Source: Schizochytrium sp. CCTCC M209059 (lineage: Eukaryota > Sar > Bigyra > Thraustochytrida > Thraustochytriidae). From it: a stretch of 64,000 bases of DNA. A model generated the notes under the pieces. The model was given only the letters and a program-made list of their open reading frames with translations, was not told where the DNA came from and did no database searches. The DNA is taken from contig KN805370.1 of assembly GCA_000818945.1 (NCBI GenBank), positions 1,604,873 through 1,668,872 on the forward strand. The letters run 5' to 3'. The translations under genes and the position numbers were made by a program. This document shows positions 1 through 10,115 of this stretch, one piece after another (the first letter of the stretch is position 1; the number at the start of each line of letters is the position of its first letter).

Positions 1-881
1 TTTGATATCGCTTTGCTTCGCTGCTTTCATGTACTAGCGACCTAGCCTGCCCGCGGCAGCAGTGTTTGGCTCAGTGTTTACTTTCTCGAGTCAAGTCAAG
101 TCAGGTCAATCTCCTTGATGCATCCATCCTTCGCATGAGAATTTGCGTGATAATGTCGAGGATCTGAATTGATCAATTGTGGAGGAGGGGGGGTCGGGGA
201 AAGAAGGTGAGGGAGAAAGGAGAAGACGATGATGATGAAAAATGAAGAAATCAAATCAAGAAGCAGTCGTCACGAACTGAAAGGGGCTTAAGTGAAGTGA
301 AGGCGTCAACGTCGCGTCAATACCATCTCTACTTTTCCCTCATGACACTCCATGCTCCTTGGCCTGGCGCCTAGCATATCGAACGTGGCTAGCCTGCGAA
401 AATCAAGCAAATCACACACACACGCACGGCCACGTACGTACCTGCCTGCCCACGCATGCTCTAGTCGCCCCTATTCTCGCCCCTCAAACTTCCCGAGACC
501 CAAAGGCAGGGTCTCTACTCCGTTCCAGTTCTTTTGTTGTAGCCTTCCATCTTTCCCTCTCTTACTTTCTTCACGTCCCTGCTGTGCATGAATGTATCAT
601 AAACGTTCCAACAAGCGCGTCACACGTTCGACTCGCAAACCGGGACGCATTCCGCACAGCAACGGGCCAACCGAGGGAAACTAAATTGAATAAAAAGAGA
701 TTCTCTTTCTCCTCCACATCACATCAAATCACATCAAAATCACCACGCCTGTCAAGCCCAAATGAAAACAATAACCAAATCTCACAGTCACATTGTGTCT
801 TTATCTTCTTGCTTCTCATTACTAACCATGGTGTATAGTACGCCGTTGCCGTTGCAGCTGGTGGTCGTCTAGTTTGACTCA
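1..881. other. intergenic region, no gene recognised
   Basis: This stretch lies beyond the 3' end of DBR1 and runs to the left edge of the window. It holds short direct repeats, such as a TCAAG series near 90-110 and an ACATCAA-type series near 716-745, plus pyrimidine-rich tracts. A 159-codon open frame at 359-838 on the plus strand has a composition unlike the surrounding genes and no recognisable domain, so I do not call it. I see no RNA gene or element here. Confidence 0.6.
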
Positions 882-2393
882 TTACAACCCAATATCAATC
901 TCGTTCTCGTCCGTCACTGCCGCCAAAGAGGCTGAAGAGGAAGCACTAACGCCGCCTTGTTGCGAACTCGAGGCGGCCTGCGCTGTAGAATTCGTTGCCT
1001 GCTTCTTCCACGCAATCGTTACGGGCCAACGATGCCCCAGTCCTAGCGTGTCCAAGAAGCGATCTGTCTGAGGATTTCCCATCTGCAGAGGAGCTCGCGC
1101 TCTACGAAAATGCCTTCGCTGCTCTTCCTGCGTCGGATCGTACGCTGCCACTGTTCGCTCGAACCAAGCGGGGTCGATGACAAGGTCGCGCGCAGCCCAC
1201 TTTTTTGTCAGCTCGGCACGTCGCCCCTCGACCACGCCGCGCAGCTCTTCCCAATTCATAGCCGCGCGACGAGGCGGGGGCGCTACCTGCACTTGTGTTA
1301 GCTCCATGATTGCTAGCCACTCCGGGTCATAGGCGAGGTGGAGTGGGCCCTCCGGCTCAGCTTCCGGGGCCTCCAGCTCGACAATTTCGAGGTACTTGCG
1401 CCCAGGCAAGCACTTGTCGAGAGCCAAAAATTCCGTCGCATCCGGCAAGCCTGCGCCCTGCACCGATTGGGGCTTGAGCACGACCGTATCGTCGCCCCCA
1501 ACATCCTCGGCCGGGACAAAACCGTCCGAGGCGCTGGAGTCCATCGTTGTTGATGAGCTCGGCATCGATTGGCTGACCGCTGAATTTGCAACGTTGCCTT
1601 GAGCTGCTGGTGGCGGCGCATGTCGCACGAAGGCAGCAAAACGCACGTGCATGTGGGCCGAGAACCAGCGCACCGGACGCAAAAGATTCAAAAGCATGGC
1701 GCCCGGCGGACTCCCGAGCGTGTTACTCATCACCTCTTTGCGCAAAAATTTCTTCTCCGACAAGAGCTTGCCCGTGTTGCCATAATGAGCAATGCCAAGG
1801 GGCCAATCGTGTGACAAAAACACGTCCAGACGGCCCGTCAAGAACGAGAGCTGCGCCACTTCGAATGGACGAATATGATACACGCTCCGTTTTCCTGCAG
1901 GCGTGTACGGAGGTCGCTCTTGGCGTCGCAAATCTTGCATGTAGTGCCGTTCATTGAAGATGCCGCTCATTCCCGCGATACGCAAGCCGCCCACGCAAAC
2001 AACGCCTGCTTGGCCCAAGTAGTAAATGTTTGGCGCCAGCCAGCCACCGTAGAACAGCTCTTGCATGTAGTTGCTCGCCTCGTGGTTGCCGCCAATCACT
2101 AGCGTCAACACGGGCGCGCGGAGTTCACCCGTGTAGTACTTGTAGAACTCGCCCATCTCCTTGTACTTGTCTGGGACCGACATGCACGCAAGATCGCCCG
2201 GATTTCGCACAGCCTGGAAGTCGCCGCAAATGAGCAGCAGGTCCACCGCGCCGCGCTTGCTCACCGCGTTGTAAATGTCCGTGAGACGCCCATGGGCGCA
2301 GCCTTCCACGGCGACGCGCACTTTGCGTCCGCGCGCTTTTGCGGCACTTGGCTGCGGCGTTGACGCCGCGCTTGCCTCGCTCTGCGTCTGCAT
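882..2393 (-). CDS. DBR1: lariat debranching enzyme DBR1
   Basis: DBR1 hydrolyses the 2'-5' branch phosphodiester bond of excised intron lariats in the nucleus, so that the intron RNA can be degraded. The frame encodes 503 residues. A calcineurin-like metallophosphoesterase core begins near residue 25, and the metal ligands known for the family can be followed in order: C32 and H34 in EGCAHG, D58 in CGDFQ, the Asn in GGNHE, the His in LSHDWP, and both His in SAHMHV. The C-terminal DBR1-specific half is present, with an acidic, Ser-rich insertion around residues 270-300. The first Met is only about 25 residues before the core, so the start is credible. The gene is intronless although its substrate is introns; the LRR gene at the right edge shows the genome does splice. 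I am confident of the family. Confidence 0.95.
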   Translation of the reverse strand: MQTQSEASAASTPQPSAAKARGRKVRVAVEGCAHGRLTDIYNAVSKRGAVDLLLICGDFQAVRNPGDLACMSVPDKYKEMGEFYKYYTGELRAPVLTLVIGGNHEASNYMQELFYGGWLAPNIYYLGQAGVVCVGGLRIAGMSGIFNERHYMQDLRRQERPPYTPAGKRSVYHIRPFEVAQLSFLTGRLDVFLSHDWPLGIAHYGNTGKLLSEKKFLRKEVMSNTLGSPPGAMLLNLLRPVRWFSAHMHVRFAAFVRHAPPPAAQGNVANSAVSQSMPSSSTTMDSSASDGFVPAEDVGGDDTVVLKPQSVQGAGLPDATEFLALDKCLPGRKYLEIVELEAPEAEPEGPLHLAYDPEWLAIMELTQVQVAPPPRRAAMNWEELRGVVEGRRAELTKKWAARDLVIDPAWFERTVAAYDPTQEEQRRHFRRARAPLQMGNPQTDRFLDTLGLGHRWPVTIAWKKQATNSTAQAASSSQQGGVSASSSASLAAVTDENEIDIGL

Positions 2394-2543
2394 CTTCGCG
2401 GGTCCCTCGCGCGCCCTCCGCGCGTTTCACGCCCCACTGCGAACTTGCGTTTTTGGTTCACAGAGCATTTGGCAACCTGAGCCAAGCTGCATTCTCTCCT
2501 CATATGATGTCATGCGTGAAGATGGCGGCAAGCAAAGCAACTG

Positions 2544-3070
2544 AACAAACAAACAAACAAACAAACAAACAAACAAACAAACAAACAAACAAACAAACAA
2601 ACAAACAAACAAACAAACAAACAAACAAACAAACAAACAAACAAACAAACAAACAAACAAACAAACAAACAAACAAACAAACAAACAAACAAACAAACAA
2701 ACAAACAAACAAACAAACAAACAAACAAACAAACAAACAAACAAACAAACAAACAAACAAACAAACAAACAAACAAACAAACAAACAAACAAACAAACAA
2801 ACAAACAAACAAACAAACAAACAAACAAACAAACAAACAAACAAACAAACAAACAAACAAACAAACAAACAAACAAACAAACAAACAAACAAACAAACAA
2901 ACAAACAAACAAACAAACAAACAAACAAACAAACAAACAAACAAACAAACAAACAAACAAACAAACAAACAAACAAACAAACAAACAAACAAACAAACAA
3001 ACAAACAAACAAACAAACAAACAAACAAACAAACAAACAAACAAACAAACAAACAAACAAACAAACAAAC
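2544..3070. repeat. (ACAA)n tetranucleotide microsatellite, about 132 copies
   Basis: An uninterrupted ACAA/CAAA tract of about 527 bases lies just upstream of DBR1. Because the unit is 4 nt and contains no stop codon in any frame, it creates artificial open frames on both strands: Lys-Gln-Thr-Asn repeats on plus and Cys-Leu-Phe-Val repeats on minus. These are not genes. Tract length is likely to be polymorphic, and the assembly may misstate it. Confidence 0.97.
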
Positions 3071-3450
3071 ACACAGAATCAATCACTACGGTCTATCGAC
3101 TTCTAACCCAGCCAAGAAACCACAAGATAGTAATCTGACGAAGCATGCAGGTATCCTTGGCTTTTCGTCGTCGCTTTGCAAGGGACAAAGATTGAAAACG
3201 ACCTCGGATCCAAATTTGTGGTCCAGCAACGTTTCGTTCACAGATCGTTCGCCAAGTTTGCGATAGTGACCCGAGAATATCTCTTTTCTCGACGCGGAAA
3301 CGAGCCCTCCAGCCAGTTAGCCAGTGGCCCACGAACCTTTATGGATCCATACGGGGACAGATTCAATTCCGACATGGTTAGTTCTACAGCTTATCAAAAA
3401 AAAAGGGAAGGAAAGGTTCATAAAAATGCCTCGCTCGCTCCGTGAAAGGA
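3071..3450. other. intergenic region, nothing recognised
   Basis: This 380-base spacer lies between the ACAA tract and the 3' end of the DUF389 gene. A short A-run occurs near 3399-3406. No coding or RNA feature is supported. Confidence 0.6.
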
Positions 3451-5978
3451 TCAAAGACCCCCATCGCGGTCATCGTGCACGTCAATCGCGGGAGCGGAGG
3501 CCATCGTCTTGTGCAGAGCGGAGTGCGCGCGTGGCTCATCCATCGCGGATTCCTCAAGGTCAAATTGGTCCTCGGCCAAGGCTCGCAAGTGCGCAGACGA
3601 GGCGCGATCACGCGAACCATTTGACGGGGAACGGCGGTGCAAAAGGTGACGAGCCGACCGACCAATCGTGCCAAAACGCACATGAGGCACGGTGCGATGG
3701 GAGCGGCCTGGAGAAAGTGGCGTGTGCGGCACAGTCGGAGAAGCGCCCTCGGGTCGGAAAAAGTCTTCGTCAAAAACGTTGCGCCGATGCGGCTGGGCGC
3801 GAAAGGCCTGAAGCGTCGCCGTAGTTCCAAGCGAGTTCGAGTTCGGGATCTCCGAGTCCTGGCGCTTGAGGTAATCGGCGACGCGCTTGCGGAGCTCGGT
3901 TGCCTCCGGATCATTGCGCCGCAGGACGCCGTTGTAGGCACGCGTGTTCGGCACGTCATCCGTCCAGAATGCAGACTTGTGGTCCAGGGGGACCACCTCC
4001 TTGAGCTTGAACATGAGGATGCCAGCCACCCAGATGCAAGCAATATTGGCCAGCGTTAGCAGCAAGCTCCAGCCCGCGCCCGCGAGAATGGTGTGCATTG
4101 TCACAGCGTCCCAGTCCGTATTGTTCTCGCCGATCAGTGTGTTGATTTCGATCCTTTCCAAATCGAGATACTTGGTGTTGGCCAAGATTGCCAGGGCCAG
4201 CAAAGTACCCGTGTTAACCGCGGGCGGCAGCAACGAGGCCGAAATCGCCACGCCAACGAGGGAAGATGTGTTGTTGCCCAGCACACTCAGCGCCACACCG
4301 ACGCCCGAAGGAATTGCGATGGAAATACCCACGAGCACAGCCGTGCCGTAGGCGCGCGACCACATCTCCTCGGTAGGGAGCGATTCTTGCGCAAAGGGAA
4401 TGGCGCACAGACCGCCAATGAAGCCAACCAAGATGCACAAGAGAAGTCCCGCAAGCTCGGAAAAGAGACCCGTGCGAATCATGTGCCAGTCCCACAATGT
4501 CCAACCAAAGGTTACGCCCAGGATCGGCCCCATGAGGGGGGAAACGAGCATCGAGGCTACAATGATGACAACGTTATTGGTGACGAGACCAATACACGCA
4601 AGAGCCGAGGCCACCACGACCAAAATCACGTAGTCAAAGGAGAACTCGCTCGAGGCATTCACGAGCTCGACAACGCTGTCGACCGCCACGCGACTTTTAA
4701 TGGTCTCGCCAAACCTGTTGATGATACTTTCGAGATGATTCTTGGCTGTCGCTCGGGGCTCAACGACGATGACATCGTCTGGACTTTCCGAGTCGCTCTC
4801 GTACACCTCGTCCTCCTCGAAAAGCTCCGGTTGGGCCTGGGCCCCGTCTTGCGCTTTTCTTTGGTCCTCTGGGATCGCGGTCGGCACGGCGCTTTCTTCC
4901 TCGGCAGGGCCGTTTTGGAGATTGGCCTCGTTCGAGACTTTCTCGGCCATGTCTTCCTCGTCACTCGAGGACGTGCTGGACATGGACGATGCCGTTTCGT
5001 CTCCGGGGGAAAGTGGCGACGGGTCGGCGGGCGTTCCTGGTGTCTGCGATGCATTGGACAAGCCTCCCGTGGAGGCGCCGGTGTCGGTGTCCTTTCTTTG
5101 CGTCACGATACCTCGCACTTGGGATTCCTCGAGCTCGCTGGGTGAGACGAAGCCTGCCTGAAGAGCAGCGCGGAGAGCGTTAGCGACGCCAACATTCTCC
5201 GAAGAGGTGGGCGCGATGTGAAAAGAGGGCGATGGCGGTCGATCCACCTTGCTGTCGGCTCCGGCAGCCCGACCTTGGCTGGTCTGCACCTTGGGCACTC
5301 TGCTCGCAGCAGTAGCAGCAGCGCCGGCGACAGAAGCACCAGGCCTGGGTCCAGCATTGGCTGTGCCCAATTCTGATTTTTTGGTCGGTCCCGCGGGGTC
5401 TTGCGACGACTTTCCAGACGCCTGCTCGCCTGCCGCCGCACCAACGAGACTATTTGTGCTCGCGGTGGTTGGTACAGAGGCTGAGGTGGCCGAGGCAGAC
5501 GATGCGGCGGCAGCAGCGGCAGCTGCAGTAGCAGCCGGGGGCTGCGTCTTGGGATCCTTGGGTGAGAGCGTGGTGGAGATGCGACTGAGCTGAATGGGGG
5601 AGAAGAGAACCATGCCCAGGCCGTCCTTGACGTTGCCGACGCCGCGATTGTTGAGACGCACAAGCATCTGCTCGGCACTCTCGGTCTTGCAAAGGAAGAG
5701 AAAGAGCGCCCAGCGCGTGGCTCCGTTGAGAAAGGGGACCTCAGCGATGAAGTTGAGTTCGCTCGCATTCACGCGCAGAAAGTCCCGTACCTCGTTGGCC
5801 ACATTCTTGAGCTGCGAGGGCGCCTCGTCTTCAGATCCGCCGCCGTCTTCGTTCACCAGGCTCACCTCGCTCGCCTTCGCCGGCGCCTCGACGGTCGCCG
5901 GGAGCGCCGGCGCGGCCGCCGACGTGAGCGAGGACCTCCTCTTTCTCGACGTGGGCAGCGACACCCTCTTGGCGCTGC

Positions 5979-6014
<36 letters not shown>

Positions 6015-6123
6015 TGTTCTCGGCGGCCGCCTTGGCCCCGGACGCCGTCTCCGCGCCCTCCGCCTCCCGCGCCTTGCGTCTCGCCAGCACCGGCACGCTC
6101 ACGAACACGAGCGAGGTCGCCAT
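3451..6123 (-). CDS. DUF389-family multi-pass membrane protein
   Basis: This is predicted as an 890-residue membrane protein of the DUF389 family, whose biochemical role is not established. An N-terminal segment near residues 75-155 resembles the small soluble domain that precedes the membrane part in bacterial members. It is followed here by about 300 residues of low-complexity, Ser/Pro/Ala-rich and acidic linker. The membrane domain spans about 460-715, with roughly six hydrophobic segments and the family's signature SMLVSPLMGPILG. A charged tail follows. The open frame continues upstream to 7194, but that part is Arg/Pro-rich and overlaps MCM9. The Met at 6123 begins a normal-looking N terminus, so I chose it. 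A poly-Gly run (about 5983-6014) lies near the N terminus. Subcellular location is not evident. Confidence 0.85.
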
Positions 6124-7023
6124 CCTCGCGCGCTCGCCCGCCCCTCTCGCTCGCTCGCTCGCTCGCAGTTCGGGCTCTGCGTGAACCAGGAGCGCGAGCG
6201 AGAAAGAGAGATCGATCGATCGCAGACGCCCAGACGCGCCGCCGCCTCCTTCTCCTCCTCCGCCTCCGCCTCCGCCGCGGCCTCGGCCCCGGCCTCGTCT
6301 CCGTCGCGGCGCCGCGCGGCTCGGAGCGGGTCTGCGGCTGCGCGCGGCAGGCTTCCCGGTGCTGGCTCCCTGTGGGCGGGAAAGAGAGAGAGAAGGAGAG
6401 CGCTGCCGCGGTGTGCGCGAGGCGCCGGGGCCGCGCGAGAGGAGAGCAGAGGAGGGAAGGGGAGGAAGGGCAGAACAGGGCAGGACGGGACGCGGGGCGG
6501 GATGCCGTGCGGGGGCGACATGGGGTGAGGTGCGGTGAGCGCCGATGGGATTGGGTGATTGTGATTGTGATGATGTGCGTCTATGGAGTGGGTTGTGATG
6601 CGCTGGGGAAGGATGTGATGTGGTGCGGACGACGGCGACGACGGCGACGACGACGACGAGGACAACGACAATGATGACAACGACGATGATGAAATGATGA
6701 CAACGACAATGATGACGACGACGACGATGACGACGACGACGGCAAGTAGAGGTCGGTCGGTGAAGCAGCTGCCGACGGAGAGACGCGAAGAAGCGAAGGC
6801 CAGCAGGGAAAGAAAGGAGACCGACGGGCCGGGGTGTGCGTGGGGTGTGCGGGGCTTGAGGGACCGGCGCAACGCAAAATGGCGGCGGAGCGAGGCCGTC
6901 GTTAGGCGCGGCAGTCAGTGCATGCATGCGTGGACGCAGCAGAGCAGCAGAGGAGGAACGCGGGCGGGCTCGGGCGCGTCGCCGCTGGGACTGGAGCGAG
7001 AGCGCGCGGAAGGCGCGGCCGAG
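6124..7023. promoter_or_regulatory. divergent intergenic region between DUF389 gene and MCM9
   Basis: About 900 bases separate the chosen start codons of two divergently transcribed genes, so the region should hold both promoters. It is very GC-rich on the left (6124-6530). At 6625-6744 there is an irregular GAC/GAT/GACAAC trinucleotide tract. Open frames run through it on both strands because the composition lacks stops. No TATA box or defined factor site can be assigned from sequence alone. Confidence 0.5.
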
Positions 7024-9960
7024 ATGCGCGAGGAGGGCGCGGAGAGGGGAGGGCGCGGCGGCGCGGCGGCAGCAGACGTGCTCGAGCAGGAGGAGTACCT
7101 GCAGCTGTTCGAGCGCCTGGCGCAGCGAGACCCGAGCGGCGTGTTCCGGCCGCAACTCGAGGCCATCCTCGTGGAGGAAAGCACGGATGCGCACTATGGC
7201 GTCTACGTGGACGCCAAGACACTCCTGGACGACGACTACCTGCTAGGACACCTCGTGCTCAGGTACCCAGAGACCATGCTCAACCTGCTGAGCCGCGCGC
7301 TGGTCACTGAGCAAGAGAGGCTCGTGGAACGGCCCGCCTACGCGAACAGACAGGTCTCCGTGAAACCGAACCTGAACGCAAGGGTGCGGTGGCTGCCCGG
7401 CGCCAACCGCAAGCCCAACATCAGCTCCATCCGCTCCATCGACGTCAACGCCTTTGTGCAGGTCAGCGGCACCGTGACGCGATCCGGGAGCATCAAGGTC
7501 CTCGAGGCCGTGCGCGTCTTTGAGTGCAACAACGAACGCTGCGCTGGCCTGGTCCGCGTCTTTGCCAGCAAGTACGAGGTCGGGAGCATCATCGAAAAAC
7601 CCACCGGCCCCTGCCCTACCTGCCGCAAGTCCAGCTCCTACACGGAGCTCAAGGAGCGCGCCATCTGCCACGATTATCAGGAACTCAAAGTCCAAGAGCA
7701 AGTGCAAAAGCTTGGCATGGGGTCCATCCCGCGCTCCATCACCGTCTTGGCCCTCCACGACCTCGTTGACAAGTGCAAGGCGGGCGACGACGTCGTGATC
7801 ACCGGTGTTCCCATTAATCGCTGGAGCGCGACCTACGTCGAGGAACGCTGTAACCTCGAGACCGTCATCGATGCCAACTCTATCTCGGTTGTCAATGCCT
7901 CGAGTAACGGTGTCCTGCTCACGGAAGAAGTCGAGTCCAAGTTTCGGGGATTTTGGCGCAAGTGGGCGCGCAAACGCCGCCGCCCCATGCACGCTCGCGA
8001 CCTCATCGTCGGCAGCATCTGCCCGCAGGTCTATGGCATGTTCACCGTCAAACTCGCCGTGGCCCTTTCGCTTGTCGGCTCACCGGCATTCGTTGATCGC
8101 GGCGGCACGCGTGTGCGCGGCGAGCCGCACCTCTTACTCGTCGGCGACCCAGGCACGGGCAAGAGCCAGTTTCTGCGGTACGCCGCCAAGCTTTCGCCGC
8201 GCTCCGTGCTCACCACAGGCACGGGCACCACGAGCGCTGGGCTCACCTGCTCGGCGGTTAAGGAGGGCCACGAGTTCATGCTCGAGGCAGGGGCCTTGGT
8301 TCTTGCCGACCGCGGAATCTGCTGCATCGACGAGTTCGGCTCCATCCGTCAGCACGATAGGGCCACAATTCACGAGGCCATGGAGCAGCAGACACTTAGC
8401 GTGGCCAAGGCTGGCCTCGTCTGCTCACTCAAGACGCGCACCACAATTATTGCCGCCACTAACCCCCGCGGCCGCTTCGACCCGCACGAGTCTCTTTCCA
8501 CCAACACGGGCATCGCGCCGCCCCTTCTCTCACGCTTCGACATGGTCTTAGTTCTCCTCGATCGCGCCGACGAATCGTGGGACCAGACGGTCTCAGAATT
8601 TATTCTTCGCGCGCAGGCCGGGATCGGGCAGCAGAACATCGGGACAGCGTCCGCGGCGCTCGGGCCACAGATTGGCCGCAGCGGCGATGGCGGTGAGAGT
8701 AACGAGGAGAGCGATGGGTCGCAGGACAACGGCTTCAAGTCCAGAGCAAGCCAGAGCCCCAGAAAGGATGTGGGAGCCCAAAGCGTAGAACCTGGGTCTG
8801 GCCTCTGGAACGTAGACACCTTTCAGGCCTACCTGACGTACATAAAGCGGTTCACCCCGCAGCTCTCGCCCGAGGCAGGCCAGATTCTCACTGCGTATTA
8901 CAAGGCGCAACGTCTTCGTGACGGAAACAAGGATGCTGGCCGTACAACGCTTCGTTTGCTCGAGGCTCTCATCCGCCTCGCCAAGGCGCATGCTCGCCTC
9001 ATGGCCCGCAACTTTGTCGTCATCATGGATGCCGTCGTCTCTATTTCCATGATTGAGGAGTCCATGCGAACTCCATCGCCGCAGGATAGTTTGGGCGACA
9101 TGAGCTTTTCGCATGCTCCCGAGGAGGAGATGCTCGAGCGAACACTTGGCATTCTGCACGAGCTTGACCTCGATGACCTCGAGCCCATTGCCCGTGCGCA
9201 GCACTCCACCTCGTATATGCTCGATCTCGACTATCCCTTTGACGTGGTCACTGCGGCAAATGCGGACGGCTCCGCTGGCGCCGAGGGACCTGGTTCCCAG
9301 GACCGCGCGCAAGAGGACGAAGACGACCCTCACAACGCATGGAACGTCGGTAGAGAAGACGAAGGGAACGACCAAGATGGCCACAGCAGTGACGACAACG
9401 ATAATGACCACGATGACGATATTGTCGGAAAGTCTTCATGTCGCAAAGGTTTGCAAACGGGCGCCTCACCGCCCGCCTCACCTGCGAGCTCGTTGGAGGA
9501 ATCTGCGGATGAAGAGGCTGAGAACCCTTTGGGGCTCCCAACCCAGTGTGGCACGAGTCGCCTAAAGCGCAAGCCTCCCGCGGCCGCCAACACTGCGCCT
9601 GCACAGCGTAAACGTCCTCGGCGCAAGGATAAGCGGAAACGGACAAAGCGTTCCCGATCAAGGACGAAGAGTGCGAGCATCGCTGCGGCAGAGGCATGCT
9701 CGGCCGATGTTGACAACGGCGAGGGCGGCGCCAAGAGTGGGGATGAAGCAGGCGCAAACGAAAGCCTTGAAGCCAAGTCCAGGAATCCGAAGGAGGAGGG
9801 TAGCGATGTGATTGCTGTGGACGGAGATTTGGGCGAAGGCGAAGGCGAAGGCGAAGGCGATAGCGCTGCTGGCGATTTCGACGAAGACGATGAGGAGAAT
9901 GTCGAAGACGATGATGACGATATTCAACTTGACAAGGAGCTCGATGATCTGTTTGCGTGA
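7024..9960 (+). CDS. MCM9: MCM9 DNA helicase
   Basis: MCM9 is an AAA+ helicase that works with MCM8 in homologous recombination and mismatch repair; it is not part of the MCM2-7 replicative ring. From the chosen Met the protein has 978 residues. After a short helical N terminus comes the OB fold with a CxxxxC...CPTC zinc motif. Next are the MCM9-type linker (HDYQELKVQEQVQKLGMGSI) and the ATPase core: Walker A GDPGTGKS near residue 374, Walker B CCIDEFG, and arginine finger SRFD. The match is to MCM9 rather than MCM8 along the whole core. A long acidic and Ser-rich C-terminal tail contains a Lys/Arg-rich stretch (about 860-890) that looks like a nuclear localisation signal. The frame extends upstream to 6694, and a Met at 6922 is an alternative start, but that leader is low-complexity. 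Confidence 0.93.
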   Translation: MREEGAERGGRGGAAAADVLEQEEYLQLFERLAQRDPSGVFRPQLEAILVEESTDAHYGVYVDAKTLLDDDYLLGHLVLRYPETMLNLLSRALVTEQERLVERPAYANRQVSVKPNLNARVRWLPGANRKPNISSIRSIDVNAFVQVSGTVTRSGSIKVLEAVRVFECNNERCAGLVRVFASKYEVGSIIEKPTGPCPTCRKSSSYTELKERAICHDYQELKVQEQVQKLGMGSIPRSITVLALHDLVDKCKAGDDVVITGVPINRWSATYVEERCNLETVIDANSISVVNASSNGVLLTEEVESKFRGFWRKWARKRRRPMHARDLIVGSICPQVYGMFTVKLAVALSLVGSPAFVDRGGTRVRGEPHLLLVGDPGTGKSQFLRYAAKLSPRSVLTTGTGTTSAGLTCSAVKEGHEFMLEAGALVLADRGICCIDEFGSIRQHDRATIHEAMEQQTLSVAKAGLVCSLKTRTTIIAATNPRGRFDPHESLSTNTGIAPPLLSRFDMVLVLLDRADESWDQTVSEFILRAQAGIGQQNIGTASAALGPQIGRSGDGGESNEESDGSQDNGFKSRASQSPRKDVGAQSVEPGSGLWNVDTFQAYLTYIKRFTPQLSPEAGQILTAYYKAQRLRDGNKDAGRTTLRLLEALIRLAKAHARLMARNFVVIMDAVVSISMIEESMRTPSPQDSLGDMSFSHAPEEEMLERTLGILHELDLDDLEPIARAQHSTSYMLDLDYPFDVVTAANADGSAGAEGPGSQDRAQEDEDDPHNAWNVGREDEGNDQDGHSSDDNDNDHDDDIVGKSSCRKGLQTGASPPASPASSLEESADEEAENPLGLPTQCGTSRLKRKPPAAANTAPAQRKRPRRKDKRKRTKRSRSRTKSASIAAAEACSADVDNGEGGAKSGDEAGANESLEAKSRNPKEEGSDVIAVDGDLGEGEGEGEGDSAAGDFDEDDEENVEDDDDDIQLDKELDDLFA

Positions 9961-10115
9961 CTGACTGCCTGTTTGTCTGACTTTATGTTTATTTTCAAAA
10001 AAAGACTGTGTGTCTTTGTTGTAGCCTAAGTGTATGAAAAGAAGATAAAAACGAACACATATGGATGAATTAGGCCTATACTCTTGGAGTTTTTGTTTTG
10101 CCAAAGAGAGAATTA

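Noticed and set aside
359..838. 159-codon plus-strand frame
   Set aside because: No domain, odd composition, and no conserved-looking motif; probably chance in the spacer.
2339..3106. 255-codon plus-strand frame rich in Lys-Gln-Thr-Asn, and matching minus-strand Cys-Leu-Phe-Val frames
   Set aside because: They are produced by the stop-free ACAA microsatellite in every frame.
6694..7023. N-terminal extension of the MCM9 frame
   Set aside because: It begins with Met/Thr runs from GAC/ATG repeats and is not MCM-like; the family N terminus begins after the Met at 7024.
6124..7194. N-terminal extension of the DUF389 frame
   Set aside because: It is Arg/Pro/His-rich, crosses the divergent promoter and overlaps MCM9 coding sequence; a normal Met start exists at 6123.
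8593..9411. 272-codon minus-strand frame
   Set aside because: It is antisense to the MCM9 coding region and follows its codon structure.
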